The notes beneath the pieces are model-generated. The model was not told the DNA's origin. It searched no databases and saw only the letters and a list, made by a program, of their open reading frames with translations. From Paenibacillus athensensis (lineage in GTDB: Bacteria; Bacillota; Bacilli; Paenibacillales; NBRC-103111): a DNA stretch of 64,000 bases. Below are positions 1 through 8,747 of this stretch, piece after piece. The DNA lies in the NCBI RefSeq assembly GCF_004514475.2, contig NZ_MYFO02000001.1, positions 620,001-684,000 on the forward strand. Direction: 5' to 3'. The number at the start of each line of letters is the position of its first letter. Position 1 is the stretch's first letter. A program made the position numbers and the translations under genes.

Positions 1-768
1 CATGCCCTTAGGACCTACGCAAGAGCCTACCGGATCGACCTCGGCGTTACGGGAATGCACGGCGATCTTCGAGCGGAAGCCCGCTTCGCGCGCCACAGAA
101 CGAATTTCGACCACGCCGTCAAAAATTTCCGGCACTTCAAGCTCAAAAAGGCGCTTCAGGAGGCCGGGATGCGTACGCGACAAAATGATCTGTGGCCCCT
201 TCGTCGTGTTCTCGACCTTCGTGATGTACGCCTTGACGCGGTCTCCCTGCTTGAACTTGTCGGTTGGCATCAGCTCGGTCAACGGCAGCACCGCTTCCAC
301 CTTGCCCAAGTCGACAAAAATATTGCGCTGATCCTGACGCTGCAAGATGCCGGTAACGATATCTTCTTCCTTATCGATAAAAGCATTGTAGATGAGTCCG
401 CGCTCGGCTTCGCGAATCCGCTGTGTCACGACCTGCTTGGCCGTCTGTGCGGCGATCCGGCCGAAATCGCGCGGCGTCACTTCAATTTCGACGATATCGT
501 CAAGCTGATAATTCTGATTCATTTCCCGCGCTGCGTGGAGCGAAATCTCCATCCGCGGATCAAGCACTTCCTCCACAACCGTCTTGCGCGCATATACCTT
601 AATCAAACCCGTCTGGCGGTTAATATCGACGCGGACGTTTTGGGCCGTGTTGAAGTTGCGTTTGTAGCTGGAAATCATCGCCGCTTCGATCGCATCGATC
701 AGCAATTCCTTGGAAATGCCCTTTTCACGCTCGATCTCCGACAGCGCTTCGATAAAATCCATGTTCAT
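1..768 (-). CDS. nusA: Transcription elongation/termination factor NusA (3' part cut by window edge)
   Basis: NusA binds RNA polymerase and modulates pausing, termination and antitermination. The visible 256 residues begin MNMDFIEALSEIEREKGI, the typical RNAP-binding N-terminal domain, followed by an S1 RNA-binding domain (about residues 135-200, with GDRVKAYI) and the beginning of the first KH domain (GSCVGPKGM at the window edge). The ATG at 768 lies 12 bases after an AAGGGGG ribosome site; a second in-frame ATG at 762 is possible. It follows rimP by about 35 bases, so both are read from the promoter near 1400. The frame is open to the first base of the window. Confidence 0.95.
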   Translation of the reverse strand, partial: MNMDFIEALSEIEREKGISKELLIDAIEAAMISSYKRNFNTAQNVRVDINRQTGLIKVYARKTVVEEVLDPRMEISLHAAREMNQNYQLDDIVEIEVTPRDFGRIAAQTAKQVVTQRIREAERGLIYNAFIDKEEDIVTGILQRQDQRNIFVDLGKVEAVLPLTELMPTDKFKQGDRVKAYITKVENTTKGPQIILSRTHPGLLKRLFELEVPEIFDGVVEIRSVAREAGFRSKIAVHSRNAEVDPVGSCVGPKGM

Positions 769-803
769 TTGAACCGAGTTCCCCCTTTCGATTGGTACGG
801 CAA

Positions 804-1268
804 TTAAAAAATGATGGCCAGTCTGGCGCTGGCAACTTTGGCAAGCGCAATCGTGCTCGATTTTTTACCTGCTTGCACGACAAGCTCCTGTCCGTCGAAA
901 GAAACGAGCTGCCCCTCGAATTCCTTCGCGCCGTCAATCGACTCGTACGTCGTGATGAATACGTTGCTGCCCGTCGCTTTTTCGAAATCCTGCGGCTTTT
1001 TGAGCGGACGCTCCGCGCCCGGCGAGGATACCTCAAGGAAATAAGCTTCGGAAATCGGATCCTTCTCATCGAGCTGCACGCTCAAAAATTCGCTGATCCG
1101 GCCGCAATCGTCTATATCAATCCCGCCTTCTTTATCTGCATAAACGCGCAGGAACCAGTTGCTGCCTTCTTTCACATATTCGATATCCACGAGCTCAAAC
1201 CCATTTTGCTCCATGAATTCATTCAGCATTTGCTCGACAATGGATTTGATGTGCGCTTGCGTAACCAC
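804..1268 (-). CDS. rimP: Ribosome maturation factor RimP
   Basis: RimP is a cytoplasmic factor needed for maturation of the 30S ribosomal subunit. The 154-residue protein has the typical length and family features: GFELVDIEYVKEG near the N terminus, the DDCGRISEFLS segment and the LEVSSPGAERPL signature in the middle, and a short SH3-like C-terminal domain. I chose the GTG at 1268, 12 bases after AGGAGG; a longer frame upstream (to 1325) lacks a ribosome site and would add 19 residues not seen in the family. It is the first gene of the rimP-nusA transcription unit, the normal order in Firmicutes. Confidence 0.93.
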   Translation of the reverse strand: MVTQAHIKSIVEQMLNEFMEQNGFELVDIEYVKEGSNWFLRVYADKEGGIDIDDCGRISEFLSVQLDEKDPISEAYFLEVSSPGAERPLKKPQDFEKATGSNVFITTYESIDGAKEFEGQLVSFDGQELVVQAGKKSSTIALAKVASARLAIIF

Positions 1269-1336
1269 GGTTTGTTCCGCCCTCCTAGTGAATGCTTCCG
1301 CCGATCGTATGGCCAAAAACCCCATATCAAAATGTA

Positions 1337-1358
1337 AAGAGTGGGTTTCCCCACTCTT
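1337..1358 (-). promoter_or_regulatory. Stable hairpin in the rimP-nusA leader
   Basis: A 9-bp perfect stem (AAGAGTGGG paired with CCCACTCTT) closes a 4-base loop. On the minus strand it is followed by TTTACATTTTG, a broken T tract. It lies downstream of the candidate promoter at 1395-1424 and upstream of the rimP start at 1268, so it is in the 5' leader as well as 100 bases beyond polC. It could be a leaky polC terminator, an attenuator of rimP-nusA, or both. Confidence 0.6.
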
Positions 1359-1394
1359 AGTTCACAAGATGATATCCTCATTATTGCCAAAAAA

Positions 1395-1424
1395 ATTATA
1401 CCATATATCATGTCAGCTTTTCAA
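1395..1424 (-). promoter_or_regulatory. Candidate sigma-A promoter for rimP-nusA
   Basis: On the minus strand TTGAAA and a perfect TATAAT are separated by 18 bases. The predicted start, near 1388, would give a leader of about 120 bases before the rimP GTG. It sits in the 190-base gap after polC, where a new transcription unit is expected. Confidence 0.65.
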
Positions 1425-1458
1425 CTGATAATTTCCTTGATTTCCATGCAAAATCGCG

Positions 1459-4400
1459 CTAAAACAGCGATAGCTGGTTGGATTCGGGCAAACCGCGGAA
1501 GCAGCCCATCGAAGCCAAAAGCTCGACAATCGTCTTCGACGCCTTGGAACGATTCTGGAAATCTTCAATAGAAAGGAAGTCTCCGGCTTCCTTGGCCGCA
1601 GCAATATTTTTCGCTGCACTTTCGCCGATGCCCTGCATCGCAGCAAACGGCGGAATGAGCGAGTCGCCTTCAATGAGAAAGCGCGTCGCATCGGAGCGGT
1701 ACAAGTCGATCGGCTTGAAGCTGAAGCCGCGCGCCGTCATTTCCAGCGCCATTTCGAGAATCGAAATCATCGCTTTTTCCTTGGGCAGCGCCTGGAAGCC
1801 CTTCTCCTCAATCTCGATTAGCCGCTTGAGGATCGCGTCGTAGCCCTGACAAAGCAGCTCCAGATCGAAATCGGTCGCGCGCACGCTGAAATAAGTCGCA
1901 TAATACGCAATCGGATGATAGACCTTGAAATAGGCGGTTCGTACGGCGGAAATAACGTAAGCGGCTGCATGCGCCTTCGGAAACATGTACTCGATCTTTT
2001 CGCAGGAATCGATGTACCAGGCCGGCACGTTGCAGCGCTTCATTTCTTCCTTCCACTCGTCCGTCAAGCCTTTGCCCTTCCGCACGCTTTCCGTGATCTT
2101 GAAGGCCAGGCCGGCATCCATGCCCGCTTTGTAGATCAGGTACAGCATGATGTCGTCGCGACAGCCGATCACGGTCTTGATGTTGCAGATGCCTTTTTTG
2201 ATCAGTTCCTGCGCATTGCCCAGCCAGACGCCGGTTCCGTGCGAAAGACCGGAAATTTGCAGCAAGTCGGCAAAGGAGCTCGGCTGTGTTTCCTGCAGCA
2301 TTTGACGGACGAATTTGGTGCCCATCTCCGGCACGCCGTAGGTAGCGACAGGCGAGCGAATTTTGTCGGGAGCGACGCCCAGCGCCGAAGTCGAGTGGAA
2401 AATGCTCATCACCTTGGGATCGTTCATCGGAATCGTCGTCGGATCAATCCCCGTCAAATCCTGCAGCATCCGCATCATCGTCGGATCGTCGTGTCCGAGA
2501 ATATCAAGCTTGAGCAGGTTGGCGTCGAAAGCGTGATAATCGAAATGCGTCGTCTTCCAGTCTGCGCTCGTATCGTCGGCCGGATACTGCACCGGCGTAA
2601 TGTCGTCTACTTCGATATAGTCGGGCACAACGACAATCCCGCCGGGATGCTGGCCGGTGCTTCGCTTGACGCCCGTGCAGCCTGCTGCCAAACGATTCAC
2701 CTCGGCGCCGCGCCACTTGTGACCGTTTTCTTCCTCAAATTTCTTTACGAAGCCGAAGGCGGTTTTCTCAGCGACCGTACCGATCGTGCCGGCGCGAAAT
2801 ACGTTTTTCTCACCGAACAGCACCTTCGTGTAGTTATGCGCTACCGGCTGATATTCGCCGGAGAAATTCAAGTCGATATCGGGAACCTTATCGCCCTTGA
2901 AGCCAAGGAACGTCTCGAACGGAATGTCGTGACCGTCGCCCTTGAGCGGTCCGCCGCAGCGCGGGCATTCCTTGTTCGGCAAGTCGAAGCCGCTCGGTAC
3001 GCTGCCGTCGGTAAACCACTCACTGAATTTGCAGGAATAGCAAATATAGTGCGGCGGAAGCGGATTGACCTCGGAAATACCAAGCATCATCGCCACGACC
3101 GATGAGCCGACCGAACCCCGCGAGCCGACGAGATAGCCGTCTTCATTCGATTTCTTGACCAGCCGTTCGGAGATCAAATAGTTGGCCGAGAAACCGTATT
3201 TGATAATCGGCACCAGCTCTTTTTCCAGCCGCGCCGTCACAACCTCCGGCAGCTCATCGCCATAGATCGATTTGGCCGTCTCGTAGCAGGTATTGCGAAT
3301 TTCGTCGTCGGCCCCTTCAATGATCGGCGTAAACAGCTTGTCCGGGAACAACTGGATCGCCGCAAAGCGATCGGCCAGCTCGTTGGGATTGCGCACGACG
3401 ACCTCGTGAGCCCGCTCGTCGCCAAGGAACTGAAATTCGGCCAGCATCTCCTTGGTCGTGCGGAAATGCGCGTCCGGCTTTTTCATATCCTTGAGCGGGC
3501 TAAAGCCGGTAATGCCGTGAATCGTAATGTCCCGGCACAGCTTGTCGCGCGGATGCAAGTAATGAGCGTTGCCCGTTGCGATGACCGGCTTGCCCAGCTT
3601 GTCGCCGATCTCGATAATCCGGCGTACGGCATTTTCCAGATCGGCACGGCTTGCGACCAAACCGCGGTCCACCAGGTGCAAGTTGTAGCTGACCGGCTGA
3701 ATTTCCAGCACGTCATAGAAATGGGCGACCTGCTCGGCCTCCTCCAGCGATTTGTTGAGCACAGCTTCGTAAAACTCGCCGCGTTCGCAGCCGGAAGCAA
3801 TTAGCAGCCCTGCGCGAAGCTCGACCAGCTTGCTTTTCGGAATGCAGGCGACGCGGTGGAAGTATTCGGTGTGCGAAAGCGAAATCAGCTTGAACAGATT
3901 CTTTTTGCCCACGTCGTCGAGCGCATAGATACAGCAGTGGAATGGCCGCTGATTGCTTAAATCCTTGCCCACATAATCGTTCAGTCGGGCCAGCGAGTGC
4001 ATGTGACGGTCATACGCTTCATTAATCAGATGGAACAGCACATGTCCGAGCGCAATCGAGTCGTCAATCGCCCGGTGATGATTGTCGAGACTGACCTTGA
4101 ACTTGTCGGACAACGTGTTCAGACGGTGATTTTTCATCGACGGGAACAACAGGCGCGCCAGCTCCAGCGTGTCGAGCACGGCATTGCCCAGCTCCGGCAT
4201 GCCCAATTGCTTGAGATTCGCTTGGATAAAGCCCATATCGAAGCGGGCATTATGAGCGACGAGTACGGCGTCGCCGACGAATTCGATGAACTTGGGCAGC
4301 TGCTCGGCTAGCTCGGGAGCGTCTTTGACCATATCGTCATTAATATTGGTCAGCTGTTGGATATTATAAGGAATGCGTTCATGCGGATTAATAAAGGTGG

Positions 4401-5769
4401 AGAATCGGCCGATCTCCTTGCCCAGCTGCATTTTGACGCCCGCCAGCTCGATGATTTTGTTATTTGTCACCGACAACCCCGTTGTCTCGATATCAAAAAC
4501 GACATATTCCGCAGCCTTCAAATCCAGATCGAGCGGATTCATCACAATCGGTACCGAATCGTTGACCACGTTGGCTTCCAGGCCATAGATGACCTTGATG
4601 CCGTGTTTTTTGGCGGCTTTGCCCGCTTCCGGGTAGCATTGAATATTGCTGTGGTCGGTAATCGCAATCGCTTTGTGTCCCCACTTCGCGGCCAGCTTGA
4701 TGTATTGATCGACCGGCGGCAGTCCGTCCATCGTGCTCATCGCCGTATGCAAATGGAATTCGACCCGCTTCTCTTCGGCGTCGTCCATCCGCTCGCGCGG
4801 AGCAGCCACCTCGTTGATATCGTTAGGAATCATGACCAGTTCGGGAACCTGCATGAACCTGTCGTATTCCACCTTGCCGCGCGCCTTGATCCACGTGCCG
4901 TTATTGAGCAGGCCAAGCACCTTGACGTCTTCCTTCGACTTGCCAAACACCTTCACGGCAATCGAATCGGTGAAATCGGTCAGATTAAACGTAAACAGCG
5001 TGCTGCCGTTGCGCAATTCCTTCACATCGAGGCCGAAAACAGTGCCTTGCACCGTCACCTTTTTCTCTTCCTCCTGGATGTTTTGCAACGGTACGGCAGG
5101 CTCCTTGATTTCATAGCCCACCATCAGCCTCAGCTCCGCTTCCGGCAGCGCAGATGCTTCTTCCTCCTGCTCGATCGACATCATGATTTCCTGTGTAACG
5201 GTTTTCTCTTCCTGCTCGATCTTCTTGGCGAAGCTTTCGTAGGCCGCTTCCACCTCGCTGGATTCGCCTACGGCAAATTTGACCGACAACTCGGTTTTAA
5301 AATAAGTATGAAAAAAAGTGCGTACGAACTGGTCGATATTTTTCCGCTTCGCCAGCTCCAGCCCGATCTGATCGAGCATCACCAGCGTCAGCGTGTGGTC
5401 CTTCACTTCCGCTCGCGCCTTGGTCATCCAGCCGTTAACCGTAGCCGCTTCCCGCTGCAGCCATTCAATGAACAAGCTCCAATACTCGGTGACAAGCGCC
5501 TCCGGCGCCGCTTGCTCGTAATGCCACATAAAGCGGATTTTGGCGATATGCGCGAACTTTTCCTGAATCGTCCGGCACAGGTCGCGGTACACCGCAAGCG
5601 GCACCAGCGCGGGATTCACCAGATGGAACGTCCACTCGCGATTTTTCCGGCTGCACTCCACCCGTTCGATGTGCCCTTGCGCGAAATAGGTCTGCACGAC
5701 ATGGTCCGCAATGTCCGCTTGCTTCATCAGCAGCTCGAAGCGCTGTCGTTTGTCTGACAAACTGCTCAT
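1459..5769 (-). CDS. polC: DNA polymerase III alpha subunit, PolC type
   Basis: PolC is the replicative DNA polymerase of low-GC Gram-positives with built-in 3'-5' proofreading. The 1436-residue protein has the usual length and order: N-terminal domain, OB fold (about 230-320), PHP domain split by the exonuclease (PHP motif FHLHTAMSTMDG near 338), a DEDDh exonuclease (FDIETTG near 426, HNARFDMGF, HRAIDDS), a zinc module (CYSC and CPRCGG near 910-940) and the polymerase active site PDIDLNFSGEY near 966. The ATG at 5769 is 6 bases after AAGGAGG; an upstream TTG at 5775 is too close to that site. It follows proS, as in Bacillus. Confidence 0.98.
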   Translation of the reverse strand: MSSLSDKRQRFELLMKQADIADHVVQTYFAQGHIERVECSRKNREWTFHLVNPALVPLAVYRDLCRTIQEKFAHIAKIRFMWHYEQAAPEALVTEYWSLFIEWLQREAATVNGWMTKARAEVKDHTLTLVMLDQIGLELAKRKNIDQFVRTFFHTYFKTELSVKFAVGESSEVEAAYESFAKKIEQEEKTVTQEIMMSIEQEEEASALPEAELRLMVGYEIKEPAVPLQNIQEEEKKVTVQGTVFGLDVKELRNGSTLFTFNLTDFTDSIAVKVFGKSKEDVKVLGLLNNGTWIKARGKVEYDRFMQVPELVMIPNDINEVAAPRERMDDAEEKRVEFHLHTAMSTMDGLPPVDQYIKLAAKWGHKAIAITDHSNIQCYPEAGKAAKKHGIKVIYGLEANVVNDSVPIVMNPLDLDLKAAEYVVFDIETTGLSVTNNKIIELAGVKMQLGKEIGRFSTFINPHERIPYNIQQLTNINDDMVKDAPELAEQLPKFIEFVGDAVLVAHNARFDMGFIQANLKQLGMPELGNAVLDTLELARLLFPSMKNHRLNTLSDKFKVSLDNHHRAIDDSIALGHVLFHLINEAYDRHMHSLARLNDYVGKDLSNQRPFHCCIYALDDVGKKNLFKLISLSHTEYFHRVACIPKSKLVELRAGLLIASGCERGEFYEAVLNKSLEEAEQVAHFYDVLEIQPVSYNLHLVDRGLVASRADLENAVRRIIEIGDKLGKPVIATGNAHYLHPRDKLCRDITIHGITGFSPLKDMKKPDAHFRTTKEMLAEFQFLGDERAHEVVVRNPNELADRFAAIQLFPDKLFTPIIEGADDEIRNTCYETAKSIYGDELPEVVTARLEKELVPIIKYGFSANYLISERLVKKSNEDGYLVGSRGSVGSSVVAMMLGISEVNPLPPHYICYSCKFSEWFTDGSVPSGFDLPNKECPRCGGPLKGDGHDIPFETFLGFKGDKVPDIDLNFSGEYQPVAHNYTKVLFGEKNVFRAGTIGTVAEKTAFGFVKKFEEENGHKWRGAEVNRLAAGCTGVKRSTGQHPGGIVVVPDYIEVDDITPVQYPADDTSADWKTTHFDYHAFDANLLKLDILGHDDPTMMRMLQDLTGIDPTTIPMNDPKVMSIFHSTSALGVAPDKIRSPVATYGVPEMGTKFVRQMLQETQPSSFADLLQISGLSHGTGVWLGNAQELIKKGICNIKTVIGCRDDIMLYLIYKAGMDAGLAFKITESVRKGKGLTDEWKEEMKRCNVPAWYIDSCEKIEYMFPKAHAAAYVISAVRTAYFKVYHPIAYYATYFSVRATDFDLELLCQGYDAILKRLIEIEEKGFQALPKEKAMISILEMALEMTARGFSFKPIDLYRSDATRFLIEGDSLIPPFAAMQGIGESAAKNIAAAKEAGDFLSIEDFQNRSKASKTIVELLASMGCFRGLPESNQLSLF

Positions 5770-5783
5770 GCCCAACCTCCTTG

Positions 5784-5827
5784 CAAAAATACGAAGGGCA
5801 AAGGAGATGAAGCGTTCCGTTTGCCCT
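5784..5827 (-). terminator. Terminator-like hairpin after proS
   Basis: AGGGCAAA (minus strand) pairs with TTTGCCCT over 8 bp around a 17-base loop, followed by TCGTATTTTTG. It falls between the proS stop and the polC ribosome site, so it may limit read-through from proS into polC. The T tract is delayed by five bases, so strength is uncertain. Confidence 0.5.
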
Positions 5828-5841
5828 GAGTTTAGTATCTA

Positions 5842-7290
5842 TTAATAGCTTCGGCCGTAAACAACCGTATGTTTGGCGGTTTCTCCGCACACGAAGCACG
5901 TCGGCTTCGTTTCGGACGGCGAGAACGGAATGTTCCGGCTGGTCGCCCCCGTCTCTTCCTTCACCTGCGCTTCGCAAGCGTCCGAGCCGCACCAGCCGGC
6001 CAGCGCAAAACCGCGCTTGCCTTCGAGGAACGTCTTGAACTCGTCCAGCGTATCGACAGCAGCCAGCCGCTCGTCGCGGAACTGCTTCGCTTTATCATAC
6101 ATCTGCTGATGAATCTCGGCAAGCATCTTTTGCACTTCTTGCACGAAATCGGCTTGCGCTACGCTTTTCTTTTCACCGCTGACCCGTGATACGAGCACGA
6201 CCTGACCGTTCTCCATGTCGCGTGGTCCGAGCTCAACGCGAATCGGCACACCGCGCATTTCGTATTCGTTAAACTTCCAGCCCGGGCTTTGGTCCGTCCG
6301 GTCGTCCACTTTGGCGCGGACCCCTGCGGCCTTGAGCTGTGCAAACAGCTCGTCCACCCGTCCGACAACTTGCTCTCTCGTCTTGGGCGGTCCGATCGGG
6401 ATCAATACGACCTGGGTAGGAGCCACCTTAGGCGGCAGCACCAGGCCGCGGTCGTCGCCGTGCACCATGATCAACGCGCCGATCAACCGCGTGCTCACTC
6501 CCCACGATGTCGTATGCGCAAACTGATGCTGGTTCTCCCGGTCGAGGAACTTGATATCGAAGGCCACGGCGAAGTTGGTGCCCAAATAATGCGACGTGCC
6601 GGCTTGCACGGCTTTGCCGTCCTTCATCATCGCTTCAATGGAATAGGTGTCGACTGCGCCAGCGAATTTCTCGGACGGCGTCTTCTGACCGACGATCACC
6701 GGAATCGCCAGGAAATTTTCGGCAAAATCGCGGTACACCTCCAGCATTTGCATCGTCTCGCGGCGCGCATCCGCTTCATCCTCATGCGCCGTATGGCCTT
6801 CCTGCCACAAGAATTCGCTCGTGCGCAGGAACGGCTGTGTTTTTTTCTCCCAGCGGACCACATTGGCCCATTGGTTGATCAGCAGCGGCAGATCGCGGTA
6901 GGAATTGATCCACTCGGCATACATATGCCCAATCATCGTTTCCGAGGTCGGACGAATCGCCAGACGCTCCTCCAGCTTCTCGCCGCCCGCCTCCGTGACC
7001 CAAGGCAGCTCCGGATTAAAGCCTTCGACGTGCTCTTTCTCCTTTTGGAAAAAGCTCTCCGGAATAAACAGCGGAAAATACGCGTTGCGATGGCCCGTCG
7101 CCTTGAAGCGGGCGTCCAGCTCGCGCTGGATGTTCTCCCAGATCTCATAGCCGTCCGGCTTGAACACGATGCAGCCCCGCACCGGCGAATAGCTCATCAG
7201 GTCCGCTTTCTTAATCGTATCAATATACCAACGGGAGAAATCCTCCCCTTGTGGGGTAATTTCTTTGACAAACTGCTTATCGTTCGACAT
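5842..7290 (-). CDS. proS: Prolyl-tRNA synthetase, archaeal/eukaryal-type (ProRS type 3)
   Basis: Class II aminoacyl-tRNA synthetase that charges tRNA-Pro. At 482 residues it lacks the large editing insertion of the roughly 570-residue bacterial-type enzyme. Class II motif 2 (FLRTSEFLWQEGHTAH) is near 157 and motif 3 (HGDDRGLVLPP) near 283, then the anticodon-binding domain and a C-terminal zinc module with paired cysteines (GWCGSDAC and CFVCG). It ends in YGRSY, a terminal tyrosine typical of the archaeal-like form. The neighbours rseP and polC occupy the same order as in Bacillus, where the bacterial-type enzyme sits here. Confidence 0.95.
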   Translation of the reverse strand: MSNDKQFVKEITPQGEDFSRWYIDTIKKADLMSYSPVRGCIVFKPDGYEIWENIQRELDARFKATGHRNAYFPLFIPESFFQKEKEHVEGFNPELPWVTEAGGEKLEERLAIRPTSETMIGHMYAEWINSYRDLPLLINQWANVVRWEKKTQPFLRTSEFLWQEGHTAHEDEADARRETMQMLEVYRDFAENFLAIPVIVGQKTPSEKFAGAVDTYSIEAMMKDGKAVQAGTSHYLGTNFAVAFDIKFLDRENQHQFAHTTSWGVSTRLIGALIMVHGDDRGLVLPPKVAPTQVVLIPIGPPKTREQVVGRVDELFAQLKAAGVRAKVDDRTDQSPGWKFNEYEMRGVPIRVELGPRDMENGQVVLVSRVSGEKKSVAQADFVQEVQKMLAEIHQQMYDKAKQFRDERLAAVDTLDEFKTFLEGKRGFALAGWCGSDACEAQVKEETGATSRNIPFSPSETKPTCFVCGETAKHTVVYGRSY

Positions 7291-7309
7291 GTGCGACCTC
7301 CTACATAAA

Positions 7310-8569
7310 CTACCCTTTAATCAAGCGTAAAATATCGTTATACGTTACCGCGACCATCAGCACCATCAGCAAAGCAAAGCCGACAAAATGCACCATGCTT
7401 TCGCGATTCGGATCAATCGGCTTGCCGCGCAGCGCCTCAACGCCCATAAATAACAGACGGCTGCCGTCCAGCGCCGGAATCGGCAGCAGGTTGAAGATGC
7501 CGAGGTACAAGCTTAGCGTAGCCGCCCACGAGATCAGCGCATCCATGCCCATCTTCGCGAACTCGACCGAAACCTGTGCCGTACGCAACGGTCCGCCCAG
7601 ATCGTCCAGCTTGAAATTGAGCGTAACCAGCTTCTGCAAGCCGCTGATAATGCCAATCGTCGTGCCGACGACTTGCTCGTAAGTGCCCTTGAACACCTCG
7701 GACAACGTAGCATTGCGCCGGTCTCCGGTAATGACAATGCCCAGCTTGCCGGCTCCCGACTCGTCCTCCGGCGTTACTTGAAGCGTCAGCGGACTGCCGC
7801 TCCGGTTAACCACCCAGGTCATCTCTTTGCCTGCGGACTGCTGAATCAGCGTGACCAGCTTGCTGCGGTCGTCGCCGATCAATTCATTATTAATGGAAAT
7901 CACAATATCGCCCGGCTTCAGACCGGCTTTGTCTCCGGCCTTGTCGGCATTCACCTGATCCAGCTTGACGTTGGTCAAAACACCGGAAATAATCACCAGA
8001 ATAAAAAACAGCGCAATCGCCAGCAGAAAATTCATCACCGGCCCCATCACAATCGCCAGGGAGCGCTGTCCGACCGATTTGCTGCCGAATTGCCGGTTAT
8101 ACGGCGCAATCTGCGTTTCATTGCCCTTGGCAACCATATGCGCCTGCGGATGCACGGCAAACGTCGCCCGCTCCCCGTCTACCTCCAGGCTCACCTGCAG
8201 TTTTTTTTCCAAATCGATCTGCTCGACCACGCCGACAATCGCCTGCGCCCGGCTGTCCAGCTGATCCAAATACAGATGGGTCACCTGCTCTTGCCGATTC
8301 AACTGTACCGCAATCGTCTGTCCGGGGTTGACCTGCACGATTTCCGGGTCCTCTCCGGCCATGCGCACGAAGCCGCCAATAGGCAACAGCCGCAGCGTAT
8401 AGCGGGTCTCCCCTTTTTTATATGAAAACAGCTTGGGGCCGAAGCCAATGGCGAACTCCCTGACCAGAATGCCCGCCCGTTTGGCGAAATAAAAATGCCC
8501 CCACTCATGGATCGTCACCAGCACAAAAAACAACAATACCACTTTCAGTCCGATCTCAATTGCTGACAA
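7310..8569 (-). CDS. rseP: Site-2 protease RseP/RasP, zinc metalloprotease
   Basis: Membrane-embedded metalloprotease that cleaves substrates inside the membrane, for example anti-sigma factors and leftover signal peptides. It has the zinc motif HEWGHF in the first membrane helix (about residues 18-23), a PDZ domain near 190-270 (GLKPGDIVISINN), and the third zinc-ligand region NLLPIPALDGSRLLF near 366, followed by a C-terminal helix. Length 419 residues is normal. I chose the TTG at 8569, 10 bases after AAAGGAGG; the upstream start at 8599 precedes that ribosome site. It lies between dxr and proS as in Bacillus. Confidence 0.95.
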   Translation of the reverse strand: MSAIEIGLKVVLLFFVLVTIHEWGHFYFAKRAGILVREFAIGFGPKLFSYKKGETRYTLRLLPIGGFVRMAGEDPEIVQVNPGQTIAVQLNRQEQVTHLYLDQLDSRAQAIVGVVEQIDLEKKLQVSLEVDGERATFAVHPQAHMVAKGNETQIAPYNRQFGSKSVGQRSLAIVMGPVMNFLLAIALFFILVIISGVLTNVKLDQVNADKAGDKAGLKPGDIVISINNELIGDDRSKLVTLIQQSAGKEMTWVVNRSGSPLTLQVTPEDESGAGKLGIVITGDRRNATLSEVFKGTYEQVVGTTIGIISGLQKLVTLNFKLDDLGGPLRTAQVSVEFAKMGMDALISWAATLSLYLGIFNLLPIPALDGSRLLFMGVEALRGKPIDPNRESMVHFVGFALLMVLMVAVTYNDILRLIKG

Positions 8570-8701
8570 TGCGTACCTTCCTCCTTTGAGCTTTCGCAAG
8601 GAAATCTGCTTTTAGATTACCATTATTGAATGGCGGAATACAAGCTATCCCTCCATGCACAAGTATACGGCAAAGGAGACAGGTTTAGACGCTTACCGAT
8701 A

Positions 8702-8747
8702 GGAAAAAGGAGCGGAAGCCGCATCGACCGGCCACGGCTCCCTTTAC
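8702..8747 (-). terminator. Possible terminator after dxr
   Basis: Immediately after the dxr stop the minus strand reads AAAGGGAGC ... GCTCCTTTTT, an 8-9 bp outer stem with one G-T pair, an inner CCG/CGG pairing and an internal mismatch, then a T run. It may partly separate dxr from rseP. Confidence 0.45.

Noticed and set aside
4357-5757. 466-residue plus-strand open frame
   Set aside because: Antisense to the N-terminal half of polC; composition is His/Arg-rich as expected for a shadow frame.
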